Assembly (NCBI GenBank): GCA_963756495.1
Contig: CAVWNS010000014.1
Location: 843,615 to 907,614 of the forward strand
Origin: DATFDN01 sp963756495
GTDB lineage: Bacteria; Pseudomonadota; Alphaproteobacteria; Acetobacterales; Acetobacteraceae
Direction: 5' to 3'
Length of the DNA stretch: 64,000 nt
In this document: positions 18,597-28,613 of the stretch, piece by piece
How the letters are laid out: each line of letters opens with the position of its first letter
Numbering within the stretch: the stretch's first letter is position 1
Position numbers and translations under genes: made by a program
The notes under the pieces: model-generated
Database searches by the model: none
What the model saw: only the letters and a program-made list of their open reading frames with translations
What the model was told of the DNA's origin: nothing

Positions 18597-19944
18597 TTCC
18601 TATGGTGAGCTGCGCGAGCGGCGGCTTGATGGGCCCGTCTCCAGAGTGACCAGGCGATGATGTGCGCGGGTTGGATGCGTCGTCTTGCAAGCCGCGTTGC
18701 TATGCGCCGGATTTCCTGGACCGACCAGCGGATGAGGTCCGGGTCCGCGGCATCCGCCTCGGCGGGGTTTTTTTCGGCGTGGCCGCCACTGCATTGGCCT
18801 TGTTGCGAATGATCGCCATCATGGCGAAGGCGAGCATCACGAGCGAGACGTGCCGATGCCATCCGTGCCAGGACCGGGTCTCATTGTGATCGAGGCCAAG
18901 CTCGTTCTTGGCGGTCTCGAAGCTGTCTTCGATGGACCAACGATGACCTTCGACGGCAACCAGCGTGGCGATTGGGGTTCCGGTCGGACACCAGGTCGAG
19001 AAGAATGCCATCTCGCCGTTGGCGATATGGCGACGGATCAGCAATCCGCGCGTCCATGCCTCGTCTTCCGCGCCGCCGAACTCACCGGCTTTGAGGTCGG
19101 CGAGTTCCACGTAGCACCACTCGTGCAGGCGCGGCCCCTTGGTCCCGGCCCCGGCCGACAGGCGCTGCCAGTCTGCCGTGGCCCGGGACGCGGCGATCGC
19201 CTCGGCGCTACCCGCGATCAGTTGTCTTTTGCCCCAGGAATGGAACCGATGCGCGCCGGTCACCCCGAGCACGTAGCCACGGTCGGCCCGGCGCAGCACC
19301 TGCTCGACCTCGCCGACGCCATAGACGGCGTCGGCGGCCACCCACGCGAACGGTACGTTCGCGGCCAACGCACGCTTGATCATCTGCACGGCGATGCGCG
19401 GCTTGGTCGCGAAGCTGATGTCACTTCGCACATGTGCGCTGGCCAACCGGGCCGGGTCGTCGGTCCAGGCTTTCGGCAGATACAGTGATCGGTCGATGAA
19501 GGCGTGGCCGTGGCGCGAGGCATAGGCGGCGAACACGCCGATCTGGCAGTTGGTGATCTTGCCCGCCGATCCCGTGTATTGCCGCGCAACCCCGCACGAC
19601 GCGCGGCCCTGCTTGAGGAATCCGGTCTCGTCGATGACCAGCACCGCGCCGCTGTCACTCAGCGCCTCAACAACATACTCCCGCACGACGTCGCGCAGAG
19701 CATCCGCGTCCCATTGGCCGCGTCCCAGCACCGACTGTTGCCGCCACGGGCCAGGATCACCTGCCGCTTCCGCTCGCATCCAGCCGGTCTTGCGCCGTTC
19801 CTCGCCGAGCAGACCATCCAGGAAAAGCCCGGCCGAGACCGCCATCCGCTCCTGCTTGAACAGCGAACGCATCCGCGCTTTGACGTCACGCAGCGACGAG
19901 GCCCAAAGCTCCAGCGTCGTCTCGATCGATGCTCCCGACACCAC
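18584..19944 (-). CDS. IS701-family DDE transposase, frameshifted near the C-terminus
   Basis: This transposase of the DDE type shows its acidic triad: VLVIDETGFLKQG, WVAADAVYGVG and GHRWSIEDSFETAKNELG. The reading frame from 19944 stays open through ALTN-like helices to NKANAVAATPKK. It then leaves the family pattern at a run of seven A on the coding strand (T-run at 18768-18774). The frame one base back continues NPAEADAADPDLIRWSVQ and RIQPAHIIAWSLWRR to a stop in the left inverted repeat, which is the family C-terminus. Either one A is missing, or slippage on the A7 run produces the full protein. Uncorrected, the protein has 414 residues. Confidence 0.88.
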
Positions 19945-19993
19945 GATCTCCGAATCGAGTCATGGTTCCGCATCCATTCAGAGTTCAGAGGTC

Positions 19994-20008
19994 AGCGCAA
20001 CTGTAATG
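19994..20008 (-). repeat. IS701-type right terminal inverted repeat
   Basis: This is AGCGCAACTGTAATG, the exact reverse complement of the left end. It lies about 50 bases upstream of the transposase start and directly abuts the CTAG target copy. Confidence 0.85.
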
Positions 20009-20449
20009 CTAGGACACCGGCTTACTGTTTGATGCGCTCGTCACAGGTCCCGGATAGGTCGCCGTCGCGGGGACGATCGGGGCCATCTCGACCTTGATTT
20101 CCGATGGATACTCGTAATTCGCGCCGGTCGCCGCATCGACGGCGACGCCGATTAGGCCGCCGAAGAGGATGTTGCCGAAGGTCGTGCCGACGAATTTCGG
20201 CGAGGTCGTGATCGCGGCCTGCTGGAACCCCGCCTTGGTGCAGGTCAGGGCGATGTCGTTCTTGCTCTTGTCTATGCGCAGGCTGCCGGGGGTCGGATTG
20301 ACCGTGCCAAGCTTCGAGCCTGCACGGTCCAACTCGCAGGTGGCCCCGGCCGGCGTTGTCGCAACGGACACGCTCTGGCCGGTCCCCTCCATCATGGTCG
20401 CGCATCCTGGAAGGAGGATGATCGAAAGCAGCGCGGCGAAGCGACGCAT
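20009..20449 (-). CDS. Small lipoprotein of unknown function, ending at the IS target site
   Basis: This is a 146-residue lipoprotein with signal MRRFAALLSIILLPGC and a lipobox Cys at about residue 16. After it comes a PEGA-like stretch (VSVATTPAGATCEL) and a hydrophobic glycine-rich segment (FGNILFGGLIGVAVDAATG), a common pattern for outer-membrane-associated proteins. The TAG stop (20009-20011) is part of the CTAG target sequence flanking the IS element. The insertion therefore falls exactly after the last codon, and it cannot be told whether the original protein was longer. Confidence 0.75.
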   Translation of the reverse strand: MRRFAALLSIILLPGCATMMEGTGQSVSVATTPAGATCELDRAGSKLGTVNPTPGSLRIDKSKNDIALTCTKAGFQQAAITTSPKFVGTTFGNILFGGLIGVAVDAATGANYEYPSEIKVEMAPIVPATATYPGPVTSASNSKPVS

Positions 20450-20554
20450 GGCGTTTCCCTGGATTCGATTTCGACCTCCCGATTACCGAAAGCTGGTTAA
20501 GGACGTCCCAACGACAGGGCGTCGGCTGATCGCGGATCGGTTGCGCGTCGTGGG

Positions 20555-20881
20555 TTAGTCCGCGATGCCAAGAACCAGGGCAAGCAAGCGGTTCAGCGCT
20601 AGCATCTTGGGCTGATCGAGCCACCCGATCGTCGGGCCGCATCGGGTGCGACGCACGGCGCTGATTTTCTCGACCATGACCTGGGAGGGCGCCCGCAGTC
20701 CGGTTCCTGGTGTCGCCGGGATGGTCAGACGGTAAAGCGGCGCCTCGAGCAGTGTGGTCGTGAGCAGGCAAACCAGCACGCTGTCGGTGGCGTCCAACCA
20801 ATCGGATTGCACGACGAGCGCTGGGCGCGGTTTGCCGTAGTCGCCGCTGAGTGCGACCGTCAGCAGCGCGCCTCGCTTCAT
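20555..20881 (-). CDS. MazF/PemK-family toxin
   Basis: This is a 108-residue endoribonuclease-type toxin. MKRGALLTVALSGDYGKPRPALVVQSD is the standard N-terminus with the RPALVVQ strand. LPAPS-like APSQVMVEKISAVRR and a C-terminal helix (ALNRLLALVLG) follow. It should cleave mRNA when unbound by its antitoxin. Its ATG overlaps the antitoxin stop by four bases, the usual antitoxin-first order. Confidence 0.88.
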   Translation of the reverse strand: MKRGALLTVALSGDYGKPRPALVVQSDWLDATDSVLVCLLTTTLLEAPLYRLTIPATPGTGLRAPSQVMVEKISAVRRTRCGPTIGWLDQPKMLALNRLLALVLGIAD

Positions 20882-21105
20882 TCCTGGTCGAGAAGGTCGG
20901 TTGCCGCCGCCTCGATGAAGTCCAGGGTTTCCGCCTCCTCCGCGCTGCCGCGCAGCAGGGCGGCTTGGCGCCGGGCCTCCTCTCGGAACCCGGGCGCGCG
21001 GGGGTCGGGCACCCAGACGTGCAGCAGCTTCATGCCGCGCGCGCGCTGGCTGGCACGATAGCGCCGGAACTTGTCCAAACCATCATCTTTGACTGGGTCA
21101 GGCAT
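20878..21105 (-). CDS. MazE-like antitoxin (DUF3018 type)
   Basis: This 75-residue partner of the toxin has the pattern KFRRYRASQRARGMKLLHVWVPDPRAP near the N-terminus and an acidic C-terminal helix (FIEAAATDLLDQE). The pattern is typical of DUF3018 antitoxins paired with MazF-like toxins. It is the first gene of the pair. It probably represses its own promoter, as such antitoxins do, but no operator was resolved. Confidence 0.82.
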   Translation of the reverse strand: MPDPVKDDGLDKFRRYRASQRARGMKLLHVWVPDPRAPGFREEARRQAALLRGSAEEAETLDFIEAAATDLLDQE

Positions 21106-21224
21106 CGCCGAAAACTGGGTAGTGCGCTACCCGTATGACGCCCCGAACCCTACGATGCAAGCCGCCCCTGGACCTCCCCGCATCCCGGTCCTACGATCCG
21201 TGCGAAGACGATTTGGAGGGAACC

Positions 21225-22851
21225 ATGAAGGTCGGCGAGGCAATCGCGGAGATCATGAAGCGCGAGGGGATCGAGATCCTCTGCGGCTATCCGGTCAACC
21301 ACCTGATCGAGTTCGCGGCGCAGGCCGACATCAGGCCGGTCATGGTGCGCCAGGAGAGGATCGGCCTGCACATGGCCGACGCCATCTCGCGGGTCACCTC
21401 GGGGCGCAAGATCGGCGCCTTCTGCATGCAGCACGGGCCGGGCACCGAGAACGCCTATGGCGGCGTGGCGCAGTCGTTCAGCGAGTCCATCCCGCTGCTG
21501 GTGATCCCGCAGGGCTATCCCCGCCGCATCGCCGGCATCGGGCCGAACTACAGCGCGACCCGCGAGATGCGCGGCGTCACGAAATCGGCCGAATGGGCGA
21601 TCATGCCGGCCGAGGTGCCGAGCATGATGCGCCGCGCCTTCTCCCGCCTGAAGAACGGCCGCTCCGGCCCGTGCCTGGTGGAGATCCCGACCGATATCTG
21701 GAACGAGGACATCGGCGAGCTGGACTACACCCCCGCCATCAAGGCCCGCTCGGTGCCGGACCCGCAGGACGTGAAGCGCGCCGCGCAGGCCATCCTGGCC
21801 GCCAAGCGCCCGGTGATCTACGCCGGCACCGGCGTCCACTGGGCGGAGGCGTGGCCGCAGCTCAGGCAGTTCGCGGAACTGCTGGGGGCGCCGGTGACGA
21901 CGAGCCTCGGCGGCAAGAGCACGTTCCCGGAAAGCCACCCGCTCTCGCTCGGCTCCGGCGGCAACGCGCTGCCCAAGCCCGTGCACCACTTCATCGCCAA
22001 CGCCGACCTCATCATCGGCATCGGCTGCTCATTCACCGAGACGAGCTTCGGCATCAGGTTCCCCAAGGGCAAGAAGATCGTCCAGAACACCAACGATCCC
22101 GACCACCTGGCCAAGGACCTGCCCATCGTCGCCGCGCTGTTGGGCGACGCGGCGCTCACGCTCGACGCGCTGATCGGCGAGCTGGGGCATAGCATCAAGG
22201 CCCCGCGCAACTCCTCGGCGGTGGTGCGCGAGATCACCGAAATCCGCGAAGGCTGGATGGCGGAGTGGCGACCGCTGCTCACGTCGAACGACACGCCGCT
22301 CAGCCCGTACCGCGTCATCTGGGAGCTGATGCACGCGGTCGATCCGTCGAACACCATCATCACCCACGACGCCGGCAGCCCGCGCGATCAGAATCTCGCC
22401 CTTCTGGGTCTCGACCGAGCCGATGTCGTATATCGGCTGGGGCAAGACCACGCAGCTCGGCATGGGCCTCGGTCTGGCGCTGGGCGCCAAGCTCGCCCGG
22501 CCGGACAAGCTCTGCATCAATCTGTGGGGCGACGCGGCGATCGGCTTCACCGGCATGGACTTCGAGACGGCGGTGCGCGAGCGCATTCCCATCCTGTCGA
22601 TCCTGCTCAACAACTTCTCGATGGCCATCGAGCTGAAGGTGATGCCGGTCTCCACCCAGAAATACCGCTCCACCGACATCTCCGGCGACTACGCCGCGAT
22701 GGCGCGTGCCTTCGGCGGCTACGGCGAGCGGGTTACCGATCCGTCGCAGATCCAGGCCGCGATCAGGCGCGGCATCGAGCAGACCGAGCAGGGCAAACCC
22801 GCGCTGCTGGAGTTCATCACCGCCAAGGAAGTGCGCGTCTCCAAGTTCTGA
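21225..22851 (+). CDS. Thiamine pyrophosphate-dependent enzyme (acetolactate-synthase-like), frameshifted
   Basis: This TPP enzyme has the acetolactate synthase/benzoylformate decarboxylase architecture. The N-terminal domain carries RQERIGLHMADAISR (catalytic Glu), and a central domain follows. The C-terminal TPP domain has NLWGDAAIGFTGMD with the GDG-like motif. It is not a biosynthetic IlvB: it heads an ABC importer and dehydratase operon, which suggests catabolism of a keto acid. The frame breaks near 22390-22395: cagaatctcg holds one base too many, and removing it gives SPRDQISPFWVSTEPMSYIG. Corrected length is about 541 residues. Ribosome-binding site GGAGGG precedes the ATG. Confidence 0.83.
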
Positions 22852-22860
22852 AACCGCGTC

Positions 22861-22888
22861 GCTCTCTCCGTTCGCGGAAGGAGAGAGC
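22861..22888 (+). terminator. Intergenic hairpin between TPP enzyme and ABC ATPase genes
   Basis: The 9-base arms GCTCTCTCC and GGAGAGAGC are perfect and enclose a ten-base loop that can itself pair CCG with CGG. There is no T-run, so it is more likely an attenuating or mRNA-processing hairpin inside the operon than a full terminator. Confidence 0.5.
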
Positions 22889-22948
22889 AGAGGACAACCG
22901 GGCGAGCCCCCATCAGAAGGGGCCGCTCACACCAAGGGAAGCGTCTGC

Positions 22949-24007
<1,059 letters not shown>

Positions 24008-24095
24008 GCCGAATGGGCCGCTTTACCGCGGGCGCGACGGCAAGGATAATCAACACGACCCGGAACGGGCACGAAGCAGCAGGAGGTAGCACGTC

Positions 24096-25469
24096 ATGAC
24101 GAAGGTGACCCGACGCGACTCGCTCGTCCTTGGCGCCGCGGCGCTGGGCGCGGCGACGCTGCCCGGGAGGGGAGCGCATGCGCAGCAAGGGGCGAACGCG
24201 CAGCAGATGCCGCCGGACGTGCCGATGGCGGATGTCAAGCCGATCCAGTTCGCGGTGGAGAAGGGCGCGCAACTGCACGTCATCCGCCCCGCCAAGTTCA
24301 TCGATCCCGACCAGGTCTACTGGGACATCAACACCAAGAAGTTCACCGAGCAGACCGGCATTCCGGTCAAGGTCGATTACATCTCCTGGGAGGACCTCGG
24401 CCCGCAGACGGCGGTGATCGCCAACACCGGCGCCGGTGCCGATGTCGTCATCGGGTTCAGTTCGGCTCCGTTCATCTATTCGACGAAGCTGATCGGCATG
24501 TCCGATCTCTGCGAATATCTCGGCGCCAAATATGGCGGCTGGTACGACCTCGCGCTGCTGTATGGGCGGAAGTGGCACACGAACGACTGGATCAGCCTGC
24601 CGGTCGGCGGCGGCACCGGCCCGACCGTCTATCGCATGTCGTGGGTGAAGCAGGCGGGATACAACTCCGTCCCGACCGATCTCGACGGCTTCATGAAGCT
24701 GTGCCAGGGCCTCAAGAAGATCGGTCATCCGTGCGGCTTCTCCCTCGGCCACGCGCTGGGCGATGCCAACGGCTTTGCCGAGTGGGCGCTGTGGTCGCAT
24801 GGCGGCGGCGTGGTCGATGAGAATGGCCGGGTGACGCTCAACTCCAAGCCCACGATCGAGGCCCTGAAATATGTCGCCGAGCTGTACAAGACGATGATTC
24901 CCGGCACGATGTCGTGGAACAATTCCGGCAACAACAAGGCCTACGCGTCGGGCGACATCTCGCTCACGTTCAACGGCGTGTCGATCTACTACGTGCTCAA
25001 GAACTCGCCCGATCCGGCGGTGCGCGCGATGGCGGCGGACACCAATCACCAGGCCGTGCCGCAGGGCCTCGCGAAGCGTTCGCCGATGTCGGCGTCGATC
25101 ATGAACGCGATGCTGTTCCAGCATACGAAATATCCGAACGCGGCGAAGGAGTACCTCCGCTTCATGATGGAGGCGCCGCAGTACGGACCGTGGCTATCCA
25201 ACTGCATCGGCTACTGGTGCCAGCCCCTGAAGGCCTACGGCCAAATGAAGTTCTGGACGGCGGACCCGAAGCTGAAGCCGTACGCAGGCGCGATGGACAC
25301 GATCTACTACGACGGTTACGCGGGCCCGATCACCGCTGCGTCCTCGGCTGTGGTCGCGAACTACACGATCGTCGACATGTTCGCCGCGGTCGCCGCCGGC
25401 GCCATGTCGCCCGAGGCGGCCGCCAAGCAGGCGCAGAAGCAGGCCGAGCGGTACTACAAGACCACCTGA
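24096..25469 (+). CDS. ABC transporter extracellular substrate-binding protein
   Basis: This is a 457-residue family 1 (CUT1) binding protein. The N-terminus MTKVTRRDSLVLGAAALG has a twin-arginine-like signal ending near GAHAQ, so export by Tat is plausible. The mature part shows the usual two-lobe pattern: FTEQTGIPVKVDYISWEDL, then DVVIGFSSAPFIYS, then NKAYASGDISLTFNG. The ligand is unknown; the enzymes in the operon point to a sugar acid or polyol derivative. Confidence 0.88.
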   Translation: MTKVTRRDSLVLGAAALGAATLPGRGAHAQQGANAQQMPPDVPMADVKPIQFAVEKGAQLHVIRPAKFIDPDQVYWDINTKKFTEQTGIPVKVDYISWEDLGPQTAVIANTGAGADVVIGFSSAPFIYSTKLIGMSDLCEYLGAKYGGWYDLALLYGRKWHTNDWISLPVGGGTGPTVYRMSWVKQAGYNSVPTDLDGFMKLCQGLKKIGHPCGFSLGHALGDANGFAEWALWSHGGGVVDENGRVTLNSKPTIEALKYVAELYKTMIPGTMSWNNSGNNKAYASGDISLTFNGVSIYYVLKNSPDPAVRAMAADTNHQAVPQGLAKRSPMSASIMNAMLFQHTKYPNAAKEYLRFMMEAPQYGPWLSNCIGYWCQPLKAYGQMKFWTADPKLKPYAGAMDTIYYDGYAGPITAASSAVVANYTIVDMFAAVAAGAMSPEAAAKQAQKQAERYYKTT

Positions 25470-25481
25470 CGGACTGATCCA

Positions 25482-25514
25482 CCGCCCGTCCCCACCTCAC
25501 GCGGGGGCGGGCGG
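25482..25514 (+). terminator. Strong GC hairpin between binding-protein and permease genes
   Basis: Twelve-base arms (CCGCCCGTCCCC and GGGGGCGGGCGG, one T-G pair) enclose a nine-base loop 12 bases after the binding-protein stop. There is no T-tract. At this position such hairpins usually stabilise the upstream mRNA or partly terminate, giving more binding protein than permease. Confidence 0.6.
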
Positions 25515-25527
25515 TGAAGGAGGGAGC

Positions 25528-26487
25528 ATGGACGCCACCGTTCCGAGGACGACGATCCCCTTCGTGCCGCCCCGCGACGGGCCGCTGACGCGGCTCTTCA
25601 ACTCCAAGACGTTCCTGGTCACGCTCTGCATGTTGCCGACGGTCGGCCTGCTGGTGGTGTTCCTGACCTATCCGCTCGGGCTCGGCGTCTGGCTGTCGCT
25701 CACCGACACCACCATCGGCGCGCCCGGCAAGTACATTGGGCTCGACAATTTCATCTCCCTCGCCAACGATGGCGTGTTCTGGATGTCGGTGACGAACACG
25801 ATCTTCTACACCGCGACGGCGACGATCGGGAAATTCGCGCTGGGGCTGTGGCTGGCGCTGCTGCTCAACAACCACTTTCCGTTCAAGGCGCTGTTCCGTG
25901 CCATCATCCTGCTGCCCTGGATCGTTCCCACCGTGCTCTCGGCCATCGCCTGGTGGTGGATCTACGACCCGCAATTCTCCATAGTCTCGTACGTGCTGGT
26001 GAATGTCCTGCATGTGCGCTCCAGCTACATCGACTTCCTCGGCACGCCCTGGCACGCGCGCTGGTCGCTCGTGGTCGCCAATATCTGGCGCGGCATCCCG
26101 TTCGTGGCGATCACCCTGCTCGCCGGGCTGCAAACCATCTCGCCGTCGCTCTACGAGGCGGCGTTGCTCGACGGCGCCACCCCGTGGCAGCGGTTCCGCC
26201 GCATCACCGTGCCGCTGCTGATGCCGATCCTGGCGGTGGTGCTGACCTTGTCGGTGCTGTTTACCTTCTCGGATTTCCAGCTCGTCTATGCGATCACGCG
26301 CGGCGGCCCGTTCAACACCACGCATCTGATGGCGACGCTGGCGTTCCAGCGCGCCATTCCCGGCTCGGAGCTGGGCGAGGGGGCAGCGATCGCAGTGGCC
26401 ATGATCCCGTTCCTGATCGCAGCCACGCTGCTAAGTTTCTTCGGCCTCGGACGACGCAAGTGGATGCAGGGCGAAGCCAATGACTGA
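25528..26487 (+). CDS. ABC transporter permease (MalF/UgpA-like)
   Basis: This is a 319-residue inner-membrane protein with six hydrophobic segments. The EAA loop is YEAALLDGATPWQRFRRITVPLL near residue 210. It forms the channel with the following permease. A strong ribosome-binding site (GGAGGGAG) precedes the ATG at 25528. Confidence 0.92.
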   Translation: MDATVPRTTIPFVPPRDGPLTRLFNSKTFLVTLCMLPTVGLLVVFLTYPLGLGVWLSLTDTTIGAPGKYIGLDNFISLANDGVFWMSVTNTIFYTATATIGKFALGLWLALLLNNHFPFKALFRAIILLPWIVPTVLSAIAWWWIYDPQFSIVSYVLVNVLHVRSSYIDFLGTPWHARWSLVVANIWRGIPFVAITLLAGLQTISPSLYEAALLDGATPWQRFRRITVPLLMPILAVVLTLSVLFTFSDFQLVYAITRGGPFNTTHLMATLAFQRAIPGSELGEGAAIAVAMIPFLIAATLLSFFGLGRRKWMQGEAND

Positions 26488-27388
26488 CGCCGCCGCAACC
26501 GAGCCGAGCGAGATCCTGGCCCGCAGCACCGACGCGCCGGAGCGGCTGTCGTGGGATTCCGGCGTGCGGCGCGTGGTGACGGTCTATGTGCCGCTCGCGC
26601 TGTTCTTCATCATCCTGCTGTTCCCGTTCTACTGGATGGCGATCACGGCCATCAAGCCGGACGACGAGATGTACGACTACAAGAAGTTCAGCCCGTTCTG
26701 GGTCCACTCGCCGACCTTGGAGAACATCCGCAAGCTGCTGTTCGACACCCAGTACCCGCGCTGGCTGCTCATCACCATGACGGTCGCGGTCTGCGCCACC
26801 ATCCTGTCGATCTTCTGTAGCGTGCTCGCCGCCTACGCGATCGAGCGCCTGCGCTTCAAGGGCGCGCAGCATGTCGGCCTGGCGATCTACCTCGCCTACC
26901 TCGTGCCGCCCACCATCCTGTTCATCCCGCTCGCCACGCTGATCTTCCAGTTCGGCCTGTTCGACAATCCGGTCGCGCTGATCCTGACCTACCCGACGTT
27001 CCTAGTGCCGTTCTGCACCTGGCTGCTGATCGGCTACTTCAAGTCGATCCCGTACGAGCTGGAGGAATGCGCGCTGATCGATGGCGCCTCGCGCTTGCAG
27101 ATCCTGCGCCGCATCACGCTGCCGCTGGCGATCCCCGGCCTGATCTCGGCGGGCATTTTCGCCTTCACCCTGTCGTGGAACGAGTTCATCTACGCTCTCG
27201 CCTTCATCCAATCGACCTCCAACAAGACGGTGCCGGTGGCGATCCTGACCGAGCTTGTGACCGGCGACGTGTACCAGTGGGGCTCACTCATGGCGGGGGC
27301 CTTGCTCGGGTCGATCCCGGTCGCGCTGTTCTATTCCCTGTTCGTGGAGTACTACGTCTCAAGCCTGACAGGCGCGGTGAAGGAATGA
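26480..27388 (+). CDS. ABC transporter permease (MalG/UgpE-like)
   Basis: This is a 302-residue membrane protein with six hydrophobic segments. The EAA loop is LEECALIDGASRLQILRRI, and the C-terminus SSLTGAVKE is usual for MalG-type subunits. It overlaps the first permease by eight bases. It completes the importer of this operon. Confidence 0.92.
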   Translation: MTDAAATEPSEILARSTDAPERLSWDSGVRRVVTVYVPLALFFIILLFPFYWMAITAIKPDDEMYDYKKFSPFWVHSPTLENIRKLLFDTQYPRWLLITMTVAVCATILSIFCSVLAAYAIERLRFKGAQHVGLAIYLAYLVPPTILFIPLATLIFQFGLFDNPVALILTYPTFLVPFCTWLLIGYFKSIPYELEECALIDGASRLQILRRITLPLAIPGLISAGIFAFTLSWNEFIYALAFIQSTSNKTVPVAILTELVTGDVYQWGSLMAGALLGSIPVALFYSLFVEYYVSSLTGAVKE

Positions 27389-27419
27389 GTCGCGCCGGCA
27401 GGAGACGTCGGGAGGAAGC

Positions 27420-28595
27420 ATGAAGATCGAGCGCGTCGAGACGCTGCGGGCCGATGCCGGCTGGCGGATGTTCTCCTACCTCAAGATCACCACCAGCGAC
27501 GGCATCACCGGCTGGTCGGAGTTCAACGAGAGCTTCGGCTCGGCCGGACTGGCCGAAGTCATCGGGAAGCTGTCGCCGATGCTGATCGGCCGCGACCCGC
27601 GCCGGTTCGAGCAGGTCACGCAGCACCTGCATGTGCTGACCCGCCAGTCGCGCGGCGGCATCAACCAGCAGGCGATCGCCGCAATCGAGAACGCGCTGCT
27701 CGACATCACCGGCAAGGCGTACGGCGTGCCCGTCAGTGCCCTGTTCGGCGGGCCGGTACGCGAGCGCATCCCGGTCTACTGGTCGCATTTCGGCACCTAC
27801 CGGGTGCGGAGCGCGCAGATGATGGGTGTGCCCTCGCTGAACAATTACGACGACCTGGCGCGGCACGCGGCCGAGGTGAAAGAGAGGGGGTTCCGCGCGC
27901 TTAAGACCAATATCCTGCCGCTCGGCAAAGACAGCCTCGCCAGCTTCAGTCCCGGCTTCGGGCGCGGCGCGGGCTGGCCGGAGCTGAACTGGGACAACCG
28001 GCTGACGCTCGGCGCCACGCGCCAGCTTCTCGCGATCCGCGAGGCGGTCGGGCCGGAGATGGGGCTGATGCTGGACATCAACTTCCATTTCAAGACCGAA
28101 GGGTTCCGGCGCGTCGCCGAGGCGGTCACGCCCGCCAATCTCACCTGGCTCGAGATCGACACCCATGATGCGCCCTCGCTCGCGCTGATCCGCCGCGATG
28201 CACCGTGCCCGATCGCCTCGTGCGAGACGCTGCATGGACGGCGCGAGTTCAAGCCGTATTTCGAGAACTATGCGCAGGACGTCGCCATCATCGACGTGAT
28301 CTGGAACGGGCTAGCCGAATCGCTGAAGATCGCCTCGATGGCAGACGTGTACGAGACCAACGTCGCGCCCCATAATTTCTATGGCCATCTGTGCAGCATG
28401 ATCAGCGCGCATTTCAGTGCCGCGGTGCCGAACTTCCGCATCATGGAGATCGACATCGACAGCGCCCCGTGGCGCGATGAGTTCTATGACCAGGCGCCGG
28501 TGATCGAGAATGGCGAGCTGGTGCTGCCGACCCGCCCGGGTTGGGGCATTGAGGTCAACGAGAAGGCGGTGCGCGCGCGTCCGCCGAAGAACTGA
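27420..28595 (+). CDS. Mandelate racemase/muconate lactonizing enzyme family protein
   Basis: This is a 391-residue enolase-superfamily enzyme. The capping domain is followed by a barrel with the Lys region FRALKTNILPLGK and metal ligands in LMLDINFHF, TWLEIDTHD and ASCETLHGR. APHNFYGHL lies near the C-terminal side. The family abstracts a proton alpha to a carboxylate; most relatives in this context dehydrate sugar acids to 2-keto-3-deoxy products. Ribosome-binding site GGGAGGAAG precedes the start. Confidence 0.88.
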   Translation: MKIERVETLRADAGWRMFSYLKITTSDGITGWSEFNESFGSAGLAEVIGKLSPMLIGRDPRRFEQVTQHLHVLTRQSRGGINQQAIAAIENALLDITGKAYGVPVSALFGGPVRERIPVYWSHFGTYRVRSAQMMGVPSLNNYDDLARHAAEVKERGFRALKTNILPLGKDSLASFSPGFGRGAGWPELNWDNRLTLGATRQLLAIREAVGPEMGLMLDINFHFKTEGFRRVAEAVTPANLTWLEIDTHDAPSLALIRRDAPCPIASCETLHGRREFKPYFENYAQDVAIIDVIWNGLAESLKIASMADVYETNVAPHNFYGHLCSMISAHFSAAVPNFRIMEIDIDSAPWRDEFYDQAPVIENGELVLPTRPGWGIEVNEKAVRARPPKN

Positions 28596-28613
28596 TCGAA
28601 GGAGAGACGCAAC

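Larger units (their letters stand above)
18582..20008 (-). mobile_element. IS701-family insertion sequence
   Basis: This complete-looking 1427-bp element is bounded by perfect 15-bp inverted repeats (CATTACAGTTGCGCT at the left, its complement at the right). It holds one transposase gene on the minus strand. The flanking tetranucleotides are CTAA (18578-18581) and CTAG (20009-20012), an imperfect 4-bp target duplication. This agrees with the YTAR-type target I recall for the family. The right copy of the target contains the stop codon of the neighbouring lipoprotein gene. Confidence 0.88.

Noticed and set aside
21225..22851. Calling the TPP enzyme IlvB of branched-chain amino acid synthesis
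   Set aside because: No ilvN or ilvC is next to it, and it leads an importer and dehydratase operon; the active-site region fits the broader TPP family equally well.
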